From Lachnospiraceae bacterium (GTDB lineage: Bacteria > Bacillota > Clostridia > Lachnospirales > Lachnospiraceae), in assembly GCA_021442455.1 (NCBI GenBank), contig JABUSY010000046.1, positions 1 to 64,000 of the forward strand: DNA of 64,000 nucleotides, read 5' to 3'. Positions 46,601 to 57,300 of the stretch are shown here, one piece after another (positions within the stretch are counted from its first letter, which is position 1; each line of letters starts with the position of its first letter). The position numbers and the translations under genes are program-made. A model generated the notes under the pieces. It had not been told where the DNA came from, made no database searches, and saw nothing but the letters and a program-made list of their open reading frames with translations.

Positions 46601-46652
46601 AGTAAAAGAATTCAAAAATTAACTATAATGTTAATTTTTGAATTCTTTTACT
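46601..46652. repeat. long perfect inverted repeat (23-bp arms, 6-nt loop)
   Basis: agtaaaagaattcaaaaattaac (46601-46623) - tataat - gttaatttttgaattcttttact (46630-46652), followed by atttttattt. Confidence 0.92.
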
Positions 46653-46790
46653 ATTTTTATTTAATGCTCATCGTTTTTTTAAATTGGTAGTTATTGTTAA
46701 GAAAACATCTAGTTATGTCTTTCAGTCATTAACTGATAGGCGCTTGGGATTTAGAAGAATATTATAAATTATACATAAAGATATTAATTA

Positions 46791-46864
46791 TAGAAGCAAA
46801 GGGATTCGAACCCTTGACCTCTCGCTAGTCAAGCGAGTGCTCATCCCAACTGAGCTATGCTTCT
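46791..46864 (-). tRNA. tRNA-Val (anticodon GAC by standard loop numbering); CCA not encoded
   Basis: Reverse complement AGAAGCA TA GCTC AGTTGGGAT GAGC A CTCGC TTGACTA GCGAG AGGTC AAGGG TTCGAAT CCCTT TGCTTCT A folds as a full cloverleaf with all arms paired. Confidence 0.88.
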
Positions 46865-49221
46865 GTAATTAGATTATATCATATTTCAAGGCGAAAAGAA
46901 AGGAAAAAAATTTGTTGGCAGAAAATTGACATAAAATAGTGATATATTTTCCGATTTTTAGCGTTTTAATTCAAATTTCAAAAGTTTGCCAAGCATATAT
47001 AGGCCTAGAACATGTTTGCCATAAAATAAAATGTCGCGTAATACGTAAATTTTCGCGTGGCATCTATGCTTTCTTATGGTGTTTATAGTACAGTTTTTTT
47101 ATTATGAGTGTATGCTACAAGGAGGTAACGTACAAGATATTTACAGAAAATTTTTGAATATTTTTGAGTAAACATAATTCTTGCAGGAGCAGTTCAACAC
47201 ACCAGATACAGAAAAATATCATTTTACTAAATGATATAAAGAGTGAGTTTGGTATCTACGCGACTATGGAAAAGTTGTATTGATCGGCATAAAACTTTTA
47301 AAAAGTAAGCATGAAAGTCTTATAGATATTTTCGAAAATTATTTTCATGTTTATTGTGAGAATAATTTGTACATCAATCGGGAAATTCTTGTAGCATTAT
47401 AAATATTGAGAAGAAACTTCTATCTTTTTGGTCGGTTTATAAATATTTTGATCATTGTAGCTATATATTTATTCTTCAGGAATATTAATGGCATTTATTT
47501 ATTACGGTTTTACAGTGAAACTGAGAAGAAAGCAGAATATTTGCAAACGTAGGTGTAGATAGAATGGTATAAATAGAAATTATGTTCTCTGTTATATATG
47601 TACATGATAGGTTGGTATTTATGAAAAAAAATAATTTTGGAAGATATAGAACAGATTTGCTGTTGAAGCGGCATAACATAAATAAACATAGATATGTAAT
47701 GATTTTACTTGTTTTAACAGTTCTGTTAGTATTGGATAACTACCATTATATCTGTTTGCCTATCTAGTAAAGCACTGCTTCTTTGTGGAGCCAGATCAGT
47801 TATGAAACTTTATATGATCGTTTTTGGAATCAGATGTTTTGGATTTTTTCAATGCAGTTCAGTGCACCTGATCAAATGATTTGGAAATAGCAAAAATAAA
47901 AATCAAGAATGACAGTCAGGATTATTTTTCAAAAATATAGCTGTTATATAAGAAGGGGATTTAATGAAGAGGCTGTACTCGGCAATGATTAACTTATCTT
48001 ATCAGCAATAGCTCCTGTAGCGTGTGTTTTTTATTTTTGAATTAAAGTATATTTCGAAAAATAATGAGGGATGATATGGATAAAGAAAAAGCTTATGATC
48101 TTTCTAGTTCTGTATTATTTGTTTTGACTGTCTTGGAAATATAAAAATTTTATCTATCTATCCTGTTGATCTACCTAGTTGCGTGGATTATCTTTTTGTT
48201 TTTGGAGTGGATTGAAGTGTATTTTCAATGCATACTGGTTTCCGATGGGACTGAAAAATGGGTTAGTGATATTGCCTGGTAATTCTCTTGACGTGTTTTG
48301 TTGTTTTGAAGAGATTGCTCATCAAGAAGTTATCTTGTTGTTGTTCGGTACAGGCCTACGGAGAGTAAAGACAAGATCGGAGAGATCCCTTTTTCACGTG
48401 GAAGGCGCTAGAAAAGGAACCAATTTTAACAGAAGATCGCTCTAAAGATACCGTAGTAAACATTGTACACCATTTTCGTCTGATTACAGATAATGTTGTA
48501 TCGCTAGGGATTGTAATCAATAATTTCAGAAGCGTCTTGTTTTTCGTTATCATGATAAGAAACTTTTTCAGCCTCTCGTTTTTAATATAGTAGTGTTTTA
48601 TTGTATTAAGAAAAAGCAGATTTTTCCAGCTTTTATAAAATCATATACTTTGGATTACTCTAGTTCACAGCATAGCTAACTTTGTAAATTTGCAGAGAAG
48701 GATTAGCCAGAATTTGCTGAGCTTTTTAAATTCATACATTATTCAGTTATTTCTTGACACTGATTTACATAGAAGGAAACGGCCGAAATGTGTGTTGGGG
48801 TTGGAGCTATGCTTTTTTGACAATATGTCGAAAAATCTCAGCATAACTATGAGAGACAAAATTAATCAAAGATGGAGCAAATGCCGTTCGGAGATTGCTA
48901 AAATACAAGTGAAGAATACATGTTTTCTTGGGGAAAAAGTGTTTCAGAGTGATGTAAAACTTATTGGAATTTGATTACTATCATAATGAAATGAATTTAA
49001 AGACTAATTATTGTCATATTTTATCAGTTGTCAATGTTGGATTAGATATTTTGTTTGTGGACTTACTAGATGGGTGAGTGGAGAAAATCGACGGGCAAGC
49101 TTTTGTTTTTTTTATAGTTGTTCTATGGAGGCATTTCTAATTAATAAAAAAATTATTCCTTGCTTTCTTTATCTATCTGAGGACAATGAAGTGATATCAA
49201 AGAATGTATACATAAAAACAG

Positions 49222-49250
49222 TTTACAATATTGAATGTTTATGATATAGT
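49222..49250 (+). promoter_or_regulatory. sigma-A-type promoter of rpsO
   Basis: TTTACA - 17 nt - TATAGT. Confidence 0.55.
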
Positions 49251-49344
49251 AAAAAAATCTGATATCAGCCTTGATTCAGACTCTGGACCCTCTGACCGTT
49301 TCTTAATCAATGGTATTTATAAAATTTAAAGGAGGTAATCAATT

Positions 49345-49611
49345 ATGATCGCAAAGGAGAAGAAACAGGCAATTATTCAAGAATATGAAAGAACAGAAGG
49401 AGACACCGGTTCACCGGAAGTACAGGTAGCGATTCTGACAGCAAGGATTAGGGAGCTGACCAAGCATCTGAAAACGAATCATGAGGATCATCATTCCAGA
49501 CGTGGATTGTTGCAGATGGTTGGTAAGAGACGTGGTCTTCTGAATTTTTTAAAGAAAATAGATATTGAAAGATATCGTACTTTAATTAAAAAATTAGGAA
49601 TTCGTAAATAA
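49345..49611 (+). CDS. rpsO: 30S ribosomal protein S15
   Basis: [77 protein letters not shown]. Confidence 0.98.
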   Translation: MIAKEKKQAIIQEYERTEGDTGSPEVQVAILTARIRELTKHLKTNHEDHHSRRGLLQMVGKRRGLLNFLKKIDIERYRTLIKKLGIRK

Positions 49612-49694
49612 TTGCAAATTTTTAAGGCAGAAATTTTTCGCTCTGTTTTGTTCTGAAAAAATTATTCTTTTGGCAAGAGTCATATCCGGGATTG

Positions 49695-49728
49695 CTGAAA
49701 AGCGCATCCAGTGTGGTGCGTTTTTCAG
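49695..49728 (+). terminator. hairpin between rpsO and pnp (attenuator/terminator)
   Basis: CTGAAAAGCGCA - 10 nt - TGCGTTTTTCAG, 12-bp stem with one G.T. Confidence 0.65.
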
Positions 49729-49788
49729 TTGTTTCGGTTCTCATGCCAGATGAAAATATAAAATATATTGAGATTTAAGGAGAAATAG

Positions 49789-51924
49789 ATGGAAGACAAA
49801 AAAATATTTTCCACGGCATTGATCAATAATTATAAGACATATTCGATGAATTTGGCAGGAAGGAAACTTTCTGTAGATATTGGAAGAGTAGGACAACAAG
49901 CGAACGGCTGTGCTTTCATGCATTATGGAGATACTACCGTTCTATGTACGGTAACTGCATCTGACAAGCCAAGGGACGGAATTGATTTTTTCCCTTTTTC
50001 TGTAGAGTATGAAGAAAAAATGTATGCAGTCGGGAAAATCCCAGGCGGATTTAAGAAAAGAGAGGGAAAGGCCAGCGAGCATGCGATTCTGGTCTCTCGT
50101 GTGATTGACCGCTCGATGCGTCCGCTGTTCCCACAGGACTATAGAAATGATGTGACTCTGAATAACCTGGTAATGTCTGTAGATCCGGAGTGTAATCCGG
50201 AGGTGGTGGCGATGTTGGGTTCTTTTATTGCTACAACGATTTCAGATATTTCCTTTGATGGACCTTGTGCGGCGACGCTGATTGGTATGATTGATGGTGA
50301 GTTGATTATCAATCCTACATTGGATCAAAATGTGAATTCTGATTTAAAACTGACCGTAGCCTCCACAAAGGATAAAGTTATTATGATTGAGGCTGGAGGC
50401 AATGAGGTGTCAGAGGAGAAGATGATCGAGGCCATCTATATGGCGCATGAGGTCAATAAAGAAATAATTGCTTTCATCGATACTATTGTGGCAGAATGCG
50501 GAAGTGAGAAGCATTCCTATGAGAGCTGTGTGATTCCGGAAGAACTGTTCGTAGCTATCAAAGAGATCGTACCGCCAGCTGTGATGGAAGAGGCTGTCTT
50601 CGCTGATTCGAAGAAAGTGAGGCAAGCAAATATCCGACAGATTAGTGTGCAGTTGGAAGAAGCTTTTTCCGAGAATGAAAAATGGCTTTCCGTGTTGAGT
50701 AAAGCAATTTATCAATATCAAAAACAGATAGTTCGAAAAATGATTTTAAAGGCTCGTAAACGTCCGGATGGCCGTTCACTTTGCCAGATACGTCCGCTGG
50801 CTGCTGAAGTTGATATTATCCCGAGAGTTCATGGTTCTGCCATGTTCACCCGTGGACAAACTCAAATCTGTACTGTGACGACTTTAGCTCCGTTGTCGGA
50901 GGCACAGAGGCTGGAGGGACTGGATGGCAATGAGAGCTGGAAGCGGTACATGCATCAATATAATTTTCCATGCTATTCCGTAGGCGAATCAAAGCCGTCT
51001 CGTGGGCCAGGAAGGCGTGAGATCGGTCACGGCGCGCTCGCAGAGCGCGCGTTGCTTCCAGTACTGCCGAGTGAAACAGAATTCCCCTATGCGATTCGGA
51101 CAGTATCGGAAACCTTTGAATCAGATGGTTCTACCTCGCAAGCTTCTGTTTGTGCATCATCTATGTCACTGATGGCAGCAGGTGTGCCGATTAAGAAAGC
51201 GGTGGCAGGAATTTCCTGTGGGTTAGTGAGGGGAGATAGGGATGATGACTATCTGGTTTTGACGGATATTCAGGAGTTTGAGGATTTCTTTGGTGATATG
51301 GACTTTAAAGTAGCCGGTACCCATGAAGGGATCACTGCGATTCAGATGGACATTAAAATTCCTGGTTTACCTCGCTATATTGTAGAAGAGACAATTGTAA
51401 AGTGCAAGAAAGCCAGAGAGTATATTCTGACAGAGGTTTTGGAGAAAACAATATCGGCTCCGCGTCCGGCTGTCAATGAATATGCGCCGAAAATTTTCCA
51501 AATGAAGATTGATCCGGATAAGATCGGCGATGTAGTCGGACAGAAAGGAAAAACGATTAACGCGATTATCAATCAGACTGGTGTGAAAATTGATATTAAT
51601 GACACTGGAAATGTATCTATTTGTGGTACTAACCAGGCGATGATGGATCAGGCAGTAAAGGATATCCAGATTATTACGACAGATTTTGAGGAAGGATAGA
51701 TATACATAGGAAAGGTTATCAGTATTAAAGAATTTGGAGTATTTTTAGAGTTTGCTCCTGGAAAGGAAGGGATGGTTCATATATCCAAGATCGCTAAAGA
51801 GCGCCTTAACCGAGTCGAGGATGTATTGGCTCTTGGTGATATTGTGAAAGTGATCTGCTTAGGCAAGGATAAGATAGGACGAATCAACTTCAGTATCAAA
51901 GATATGCCGGAGGAAAAGGAATAA
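49789..51924 (+). CDS. pnp: polyribonucleotide nucleotidyltransferase interrupted by one in-frame UAG (51697-51699)
   Basis: 636-aa ORF with PNPase RNase PH domains (GHGALAERALLPVLP) and KH domain; after TAG the same frame continues IYIGKVISIKEFGVFLEFAPGKEGMVHISKIAKERLNRVEDVLALGDIVKVICLGKDKIGRINFSIKDMPEEKE (S1 domain) to TAA 51922-51924. Confidence 0.93.
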
Positions 51925-52565
51925 TTTTAGAAAATGGAATTTTAGATGGGGCTTGCCTGCTGTTACTTAGAGATTTAGGAAGCTCTATTTTTATGTGGAG
52001 TTGAAATGACGAAATGAATATTTGTAGATGCATAAATTTGCTTTAGCAAATTTCTTATCAAAACAAATGATAAGAGTTACATGATGTGATGTTATGATAT
52101 AACAAAAGACGATATGTTGAACGGGGATGGACTGTGCAGCGTATTGAATAATGGCATTGTTCACATTATTGCAGAGGATGACAAAATCTTGTTATTTATC
52201 TTCAGAACGGAGGCTTGCTTTTCGATGACAGCGAATAAGCAGCTGTTCGAGTAGCTGGAAAAAACTATATCGAGTGGATCGCATTTTTCAGATGGGATTC
52301 GTTGTTTGGATAGTAAGCGTAGAGAGATCAGCAATCTGGAAAAGAAACTTGGGTAGAAATATTCAAAATAAAACATTCTGGTTTTGTGTTGGTTACAGTT
52401 TTGAAAAGATTCTGAATCTGGAGGTTGTAGATTTTTGGAATGTGATTGTCGATAAACAATTTATTTCGAAGGAACGGGAAGTACAACTCAGAGAGTTGTT
52501 GAGGATTGTATTTTGTATGTATGATCTTGATGTAAAAAAATTGTAAAGGCTGAAAGGAAAAGTTC

Positions 52566-52997
52566 ATGGAGAAAATAAAAATACAATATTTGAATGAAAA
52601 TATTGAAAAACTTTGTTATATTGATGGAAAATCAGATTGGATCGACCTACGGGCAGCTGAGGAAGTGAAATTGAAGGTTGGAGAATTTCACTTGATCCAT
52701 CTTGGGGTTGCGATGCAGTTGCCAGAAGGTTATGAAGCCTATATTGTTCCAAGAAGCAGCACGTTTAAACATTTTGGAATTATTCAAACCAATCATATGG
52801 GAGTGATCGATGAGATGTATTGTGGTCCAGAAGATTGGTGGAAGGTGCCTGTATATGCGATGAGGGATACCGTGATTCATGTGAATGATAGGATTTTCCA
52901 GTTTCGCCTCATGAAGCATCAGGCGGTAATTAGTTTTGAAGAATGCCAACTTAAAAGTAAAAACCGGAAAGGATTTGGAAGCACAGGTATACGCTGA
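52566..52997 (+). CDS. dut: deoxyuridine 5'-triphosphate nucleotidohydrolase (dUTPase)
   Basis: SDWIDLRAAEEV, YIVPRSSTFKHFGIIQTNHMGVIDEMYCGPEDWW, DRIFQFRLMKHQ, RKGFGSTGIR motif 5. Confidence 0.93.
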   Translation: MEKIKIQYLNENIEKLCYIDGKSDWIDLRAAEEVKLKVGEFHLIHLGVAMQLPEGYEAYIVPRSSTFKHFGIIQTNHMGVIDEMYCGPEDWWKVPVYAMRDTVIHVNDRIFQFRLMKHQAVISFEECQLKSKNRKGFGSTGIR

Positions 52998-55877
52998 ATT
53001 TCACAGATACTGCGTTTCTTCCTCTGCTGATATATTTTATTTAATAGAGAATTTGAATTTTCGTGCTTCATTGACATGAATTATGATACTAGAAGCTTTC
53101 CGGAAAATAGACCGAATCAGCTTCTCAGGTTTTGAAAGTTCACATTTTGACACATGAATAGATGCTGGAGAAAATAGTAATCCGAACGTATTTCTAAAAA
53201 TTAGAAACGACATATCTATTTCCTTAGTAGCAAATCTTATTAATGTCCAGACTGAAAAAATGCTGTAAAGCACTGAGTCCTTCCTGACGGAATGTGTGCT
53301 TAGCAGTCGGGTTAAACGCTTCAAACGAAAGCGGATAAAGCAATCTTTGGATAAGTAATTGTGAAAACAAATTTCCGCCTGTATATAAAGTATTCGATGA
53401 GTAACATGCACATATTGAATCATAATACAAATTTCATGCCCAGAATATTGAAAGAAAGTTTTGCAGTCATGGTTGTCTAAGTTCTGAAGTCTACGGATAA
53501 GATCAAAAAAGAAAAATCCTACTAACAACCATGCTTATCAGAGATATTTTTTCTAAAATTCTAAAATGTGGAATGAGTTCATGACACATATATTCAATAT
53601 ATTGAATTTTAGTTTATCTTCGAGGTGTGAAAAAAGGTATGTCTTCTTTTAATCATATGCAAATAAAAAATATCCGGTTACAGTCATTTCTTCTTAAATG
53701 GGTAGAGATAGTTGCTATTTTACATCAGTAAGTTCGATTGTTAGCTCTGTTAGTTCTTTATATGTTTGATGTTTTGAATTACAGTGAATCTTGAAAAAAC
53801 AAAGGTCAGCAGATATCTTAAATACCTTTCATTTCCGTGAAGAAGAGCTTGATTTTTTGGACTTCGCTCATGAAAGCTTTTTAGTAGCGATTGCATCTGA
53901 TGATAGGATAAAAGTCTCTCTTCTATTTTAAGTCGAAGAGTATCGGAAGCTTCATTCTCGCTGATATTGTATTGTTGCAGCTTCTGAGCTACTGTTTTTG
54001 GCATGCATTTATAGCGGTCCAACTTTATTTGTTCTGAAAATGAAAATTGTTAAGAAGCGTAACAGTTTTTTGGGGGAAAAAGAGGGAAATATAGTTTTAA
54101 CTGTGGCGTATAGTGAAAAAAGCGAACAACTAGTATTTAATCGGTATGGCATTATTCGGAAAGAAAGGAGAGATATGAAGACTTGCCAGGATACGTTGTC
54201 CAAAATAAAGATATACTTGGGTATCATCAGCAGAGGTGTGTTTTTCTGGTATAGGAAATAGTATACAATGAAAATCTGCGGAAACGCTATTGTTTGAAAA
54301 ATGAGCGATGCTTGAAAATTTTAGAGAACTTACCTACATTTAAAATATATCTGGCAACTCTAGAGCTTAGAACTGCATATGACTGGAAATTTTGAATCAC
54401 TTTGCTGAGCTGAGCAGCACATGAGGCTTAGATTGAGGATTATTCGAAAAATTGCTCCCTTTTATAATATGATTAATACAGAAAAAGAATTTTATCAGCA
54501 TTTGGTTGAAATTATTTTGTTTGATTTTCCATGGCAGTTATATATTAATATATTAATCTGTAGATTGTAGGATTTCCCTGCAAGATGTTAGATCTGTCTG
54601 ATAGCTTTGGATATTTACAAAGTTGTAATGGATGAGGTGGAATAGATAAAATTTTACGATGGCATTGTTGTACAGGAAGAGAGGAAACTGTATTTACAGA
54701 TGCGCAATCTGCTAGAATAGATATTTTTATAACCGTACAACAAAGATTAAATAGACAATTTTTTTTTCTGATTCAAATAATGAAAGTCAATGATGCATAG
54801 AAAAAAGTGTTGCAGCTGCTCTTTACTATATAGTGGAAGATAAGAGTTAGTGCTATACAACAAATGCGTTCAATGCTATACTGAATTATTACATATCTGT
54901 ATGTGATATGGATAGTTTTCCGAAATAAAAAAAATGTGTGAGATACGGAACAGCGGATTTTGAAACAGTTAGATTGAGTGAAGGGACAGCAATAATAGGT
55001 GATAATAAGGATTTACAGGATGACAGATATAGCTGAGGGTATTTAGCTGATGCTGAATCTAAATGACGATAGTCGGTAATAAATGATCATAGATAGCTCC
55101 TGCTGGATCTACTTTTTATAGGAGAAATATATAACCGGAAGAGGAAGATGCTGATTTGCGTTAGACAAGAGAAAAGTGTAGAAAGCCATTGGCCTATTGG
55201 ATTGAAGGGAAGATAAAAAAATTTTGGGTGTATGAACCATATTTAAGGAAGCTTTATCATCTGTGTCAAAGGCTGGTATTCTAGGATTCTGGCGCATGCG
55301 AAAGCATAAGAGATCAAAAAAACTGGTTTTGAACAGAAATTTTTATTATTATGTAATGTGTAAAAATAAATTCTTACAGTTAATGTTTAGATCATAAATT
55401 TAATCAGAAAATTTTCTATAGAAACTTATTTTGTTTCTTTGATTTCATTAAATTTGGTTGAAATCGTTATTCCAAGATTTTGTTACCTTTTTATCTTCTT
55501 TATATTAGTAATAGTAGTTATATGTTCTCTCTCTTTGTTTTGATTGTTCTTATTCAGCAGCAACAGCAGAACGATGTTATCATTTATCATCGGTCGGACA
55601 GATCTTGATAACTGCATAGAGGATTTCTGTATCGTTCTTCAGTGGTCTCAGGAATACAGTTGGTTGTATAAGTTCAATATAGCTGCTGCAGGTTGTAATC
55701 CTGTTGCAAGATTCTGTGTTTTTTAATCCGTCATTCATAATTTCACCTGTTAGTGAATTATACATTTATCTTGTTCGTATGATGCTAGATATCTTTGGAT
55801 ATTGCTATTTTATCATAGGAGATTGAAACGAACAAAGAAAGTTTTTAGCAAAATTATTCTTTTTTGTAAAAAGCAGG

Positions 55878-55906
55878 TTGGAAACTGTTAGGTATAGGTG
55901 TATAAT
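55878..55906 (+). promoter_or_regulatory. sigma-A-type promoter of the branched-chain aminotransferase gene
   Basis: TTGGAA - 17 nt - TATAAT. Confidence 0.55.
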
Positions 55907-55961
55907 ATACGAAATTTAGTTTTAGATCTTGCAGAATAATCAGAAGAAAGGAGCATGATTT

Positions 55962-56993
55962 ATGGGGAAAAAAGACATTGATTGGGGTAATTTAAGATTT
56001 TCATATATGAAGACTGATCAGAGATATGTGTCAAATTACAAAGACGGGGAATGGGATCAAGGAAGAATGACCGAAGATGCTAACGTTGTGATGAGCGAAT
56101 GTGCAGGAGTATTGCAGTATTCCCAGTCTTGTTTTGAAGGATTAAAAGCATATACAACAGAAGATGGAAGAATTATTACTTTTCGGCCGGATTTGAACGC
56201 CGAGAGGATGGAAAATTCGGCGATCAGTCTTCAAATGCCTGTATTCCCGAAAAAGCGTTTCCTAGATGCTGTGGATCAGGTAATTGCTGCCAATGTTGCC
56301 TATCTTCCGCCCTATGGGTTTGGAGCAACCTTTTATCTGCGTCCCTATATGTTCGGAAGCAATCCGGTAATCGGAGTGAAGCCTGCGGATGAATATCAAT
56401 TTCGCATTTTTGGCATTCCTGTTGGTCCATATTTTCAAGGTGGTGCCAAACCGATCACTGTTAAAATCTGTGATTACGATCGAGCAGCGCCTCACGGAAC
56501 TGGACATATTAAAGTGGGATTGAATTATGCTATGAGCCTTTATACGATGTCCCTTGGTCATGAAAAGGTTTATGAGGAAAAAATGTATCTGGACGCGGCT
56601 ACAAGAACGAAAGTTGAAGAAAGTGGAGGAGCAAATTTCCTGTTTGTTACAAAAGACAACCTGATAGTCACTCCAAAGTCAAATACAATTCTTCCTTCTA
56701 TTACTCGTCGTTCAGCAATGTATCTCGCTAAATCATACCTTGGGCTCGAGACAGAAGAACGAGAGATATATGTAGAGGAATTAGAAGAATTCGAAGAATG
56801 CGGCCTGTGCGGGACGGCAACTGTTATTGCTCCGGTAGGAAAGATTGTAGATCATGGCCGAGAAATCTGCTTGCCAAGTGGAATGGAAAAAATGGGTCCT
56901 ATAACTAAGAAGCTGTATGATACATTAACAGGAATTCAGTTTGGAACACTTGAAGCGCCGCAAGGATGGATTCATGAAATAAAAGTAAAATAA
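55962..56993 (+). CDS. ilvE: branched-chain amino acid aminotransferase
   Basis: WGNLRFSYMKTD, YSQSCFEGLKAYTTEDGRIITFRPDLNAERMENSA, KVGLNYAMSLY, EECGLCGTATVIAPVG. Confidence 0.94.
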   Translation: MGKKDIDWGNLRFSYMKTDQRYVSNYKDGEWDQGRMTEDANVVMSECAGVLQYSQSCFEGLKAYTTEDGRIITFRPDLNAERMENSAISLQMPVFPKKRFLDAVDQVIAANVAYLPPYGFGATFYLRPYMFGSNPVIGVKPADEYQFRIFGIPVGPYFQGGAKPITVKICDYDRAAPHGTGHIKVGLNYAMSLYTMSLGHEKVYEEKMYLDAATRTKVEESGGANFLFVTKDNLIVTPKSNTILPSITRRSAMYLAKSYLGLETEEREIYVEELEEFEECGLCGTATVIAPVGKIVDHGREICLPSGMEKMGPITKKLYDTLTGIQFGTLEAPQGWIHEIKVK

Positions 56994-57228
56994 CTATCTA
57001 CTTTTCAAGTGGATCCTTTGAAATAAGGTTATGAACTTTGAAATATCCACTTTTCTGGCTGAAAAGAGATCATTTCGGTTTTACTTTTAAATGATCGGAT
57101 AGATGAGCTATGCATCTTCGAACAAAAGACTGGGTAGAGGTGATATCAGATAGGTTTTCTTGCTGTTTTTTGTTCTGGTATAGCACATACATTCTTTGTC
57201 ATAAAAATCGAAATTTTATGCTTCTGGA

Positions 57229-57258
57229 TTGACAAAATAAAAAGATGAGTGCTAGAAT
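57229..57258 (+). promoter_or_regulatory. sigma-A-type promoter of the decarboxylase gene
   Basis: TTGACA - 18 nt - TAGAAT. Confidence 0.55.
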
Positions 57259-57300
57259 TAATGATACAAGCATCCAGAGAAATGGGCGACAGGAGGAGTT

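Noticed and set aside
46791-46864. tRNA as an amber suppressor (CUA anticodon)
   Set aside because: CUA occurs only at loop positions 36-38, not 34-36; standard numbering gives GAC (Val). Kept only as an oddity.
53037-53528. 163-aa minus-strand ORF
   Set aside because: No recognisable family; a second minus frame (53224-53430) looks equally protein-like, so at best a frame-broken fossil I cannot name.
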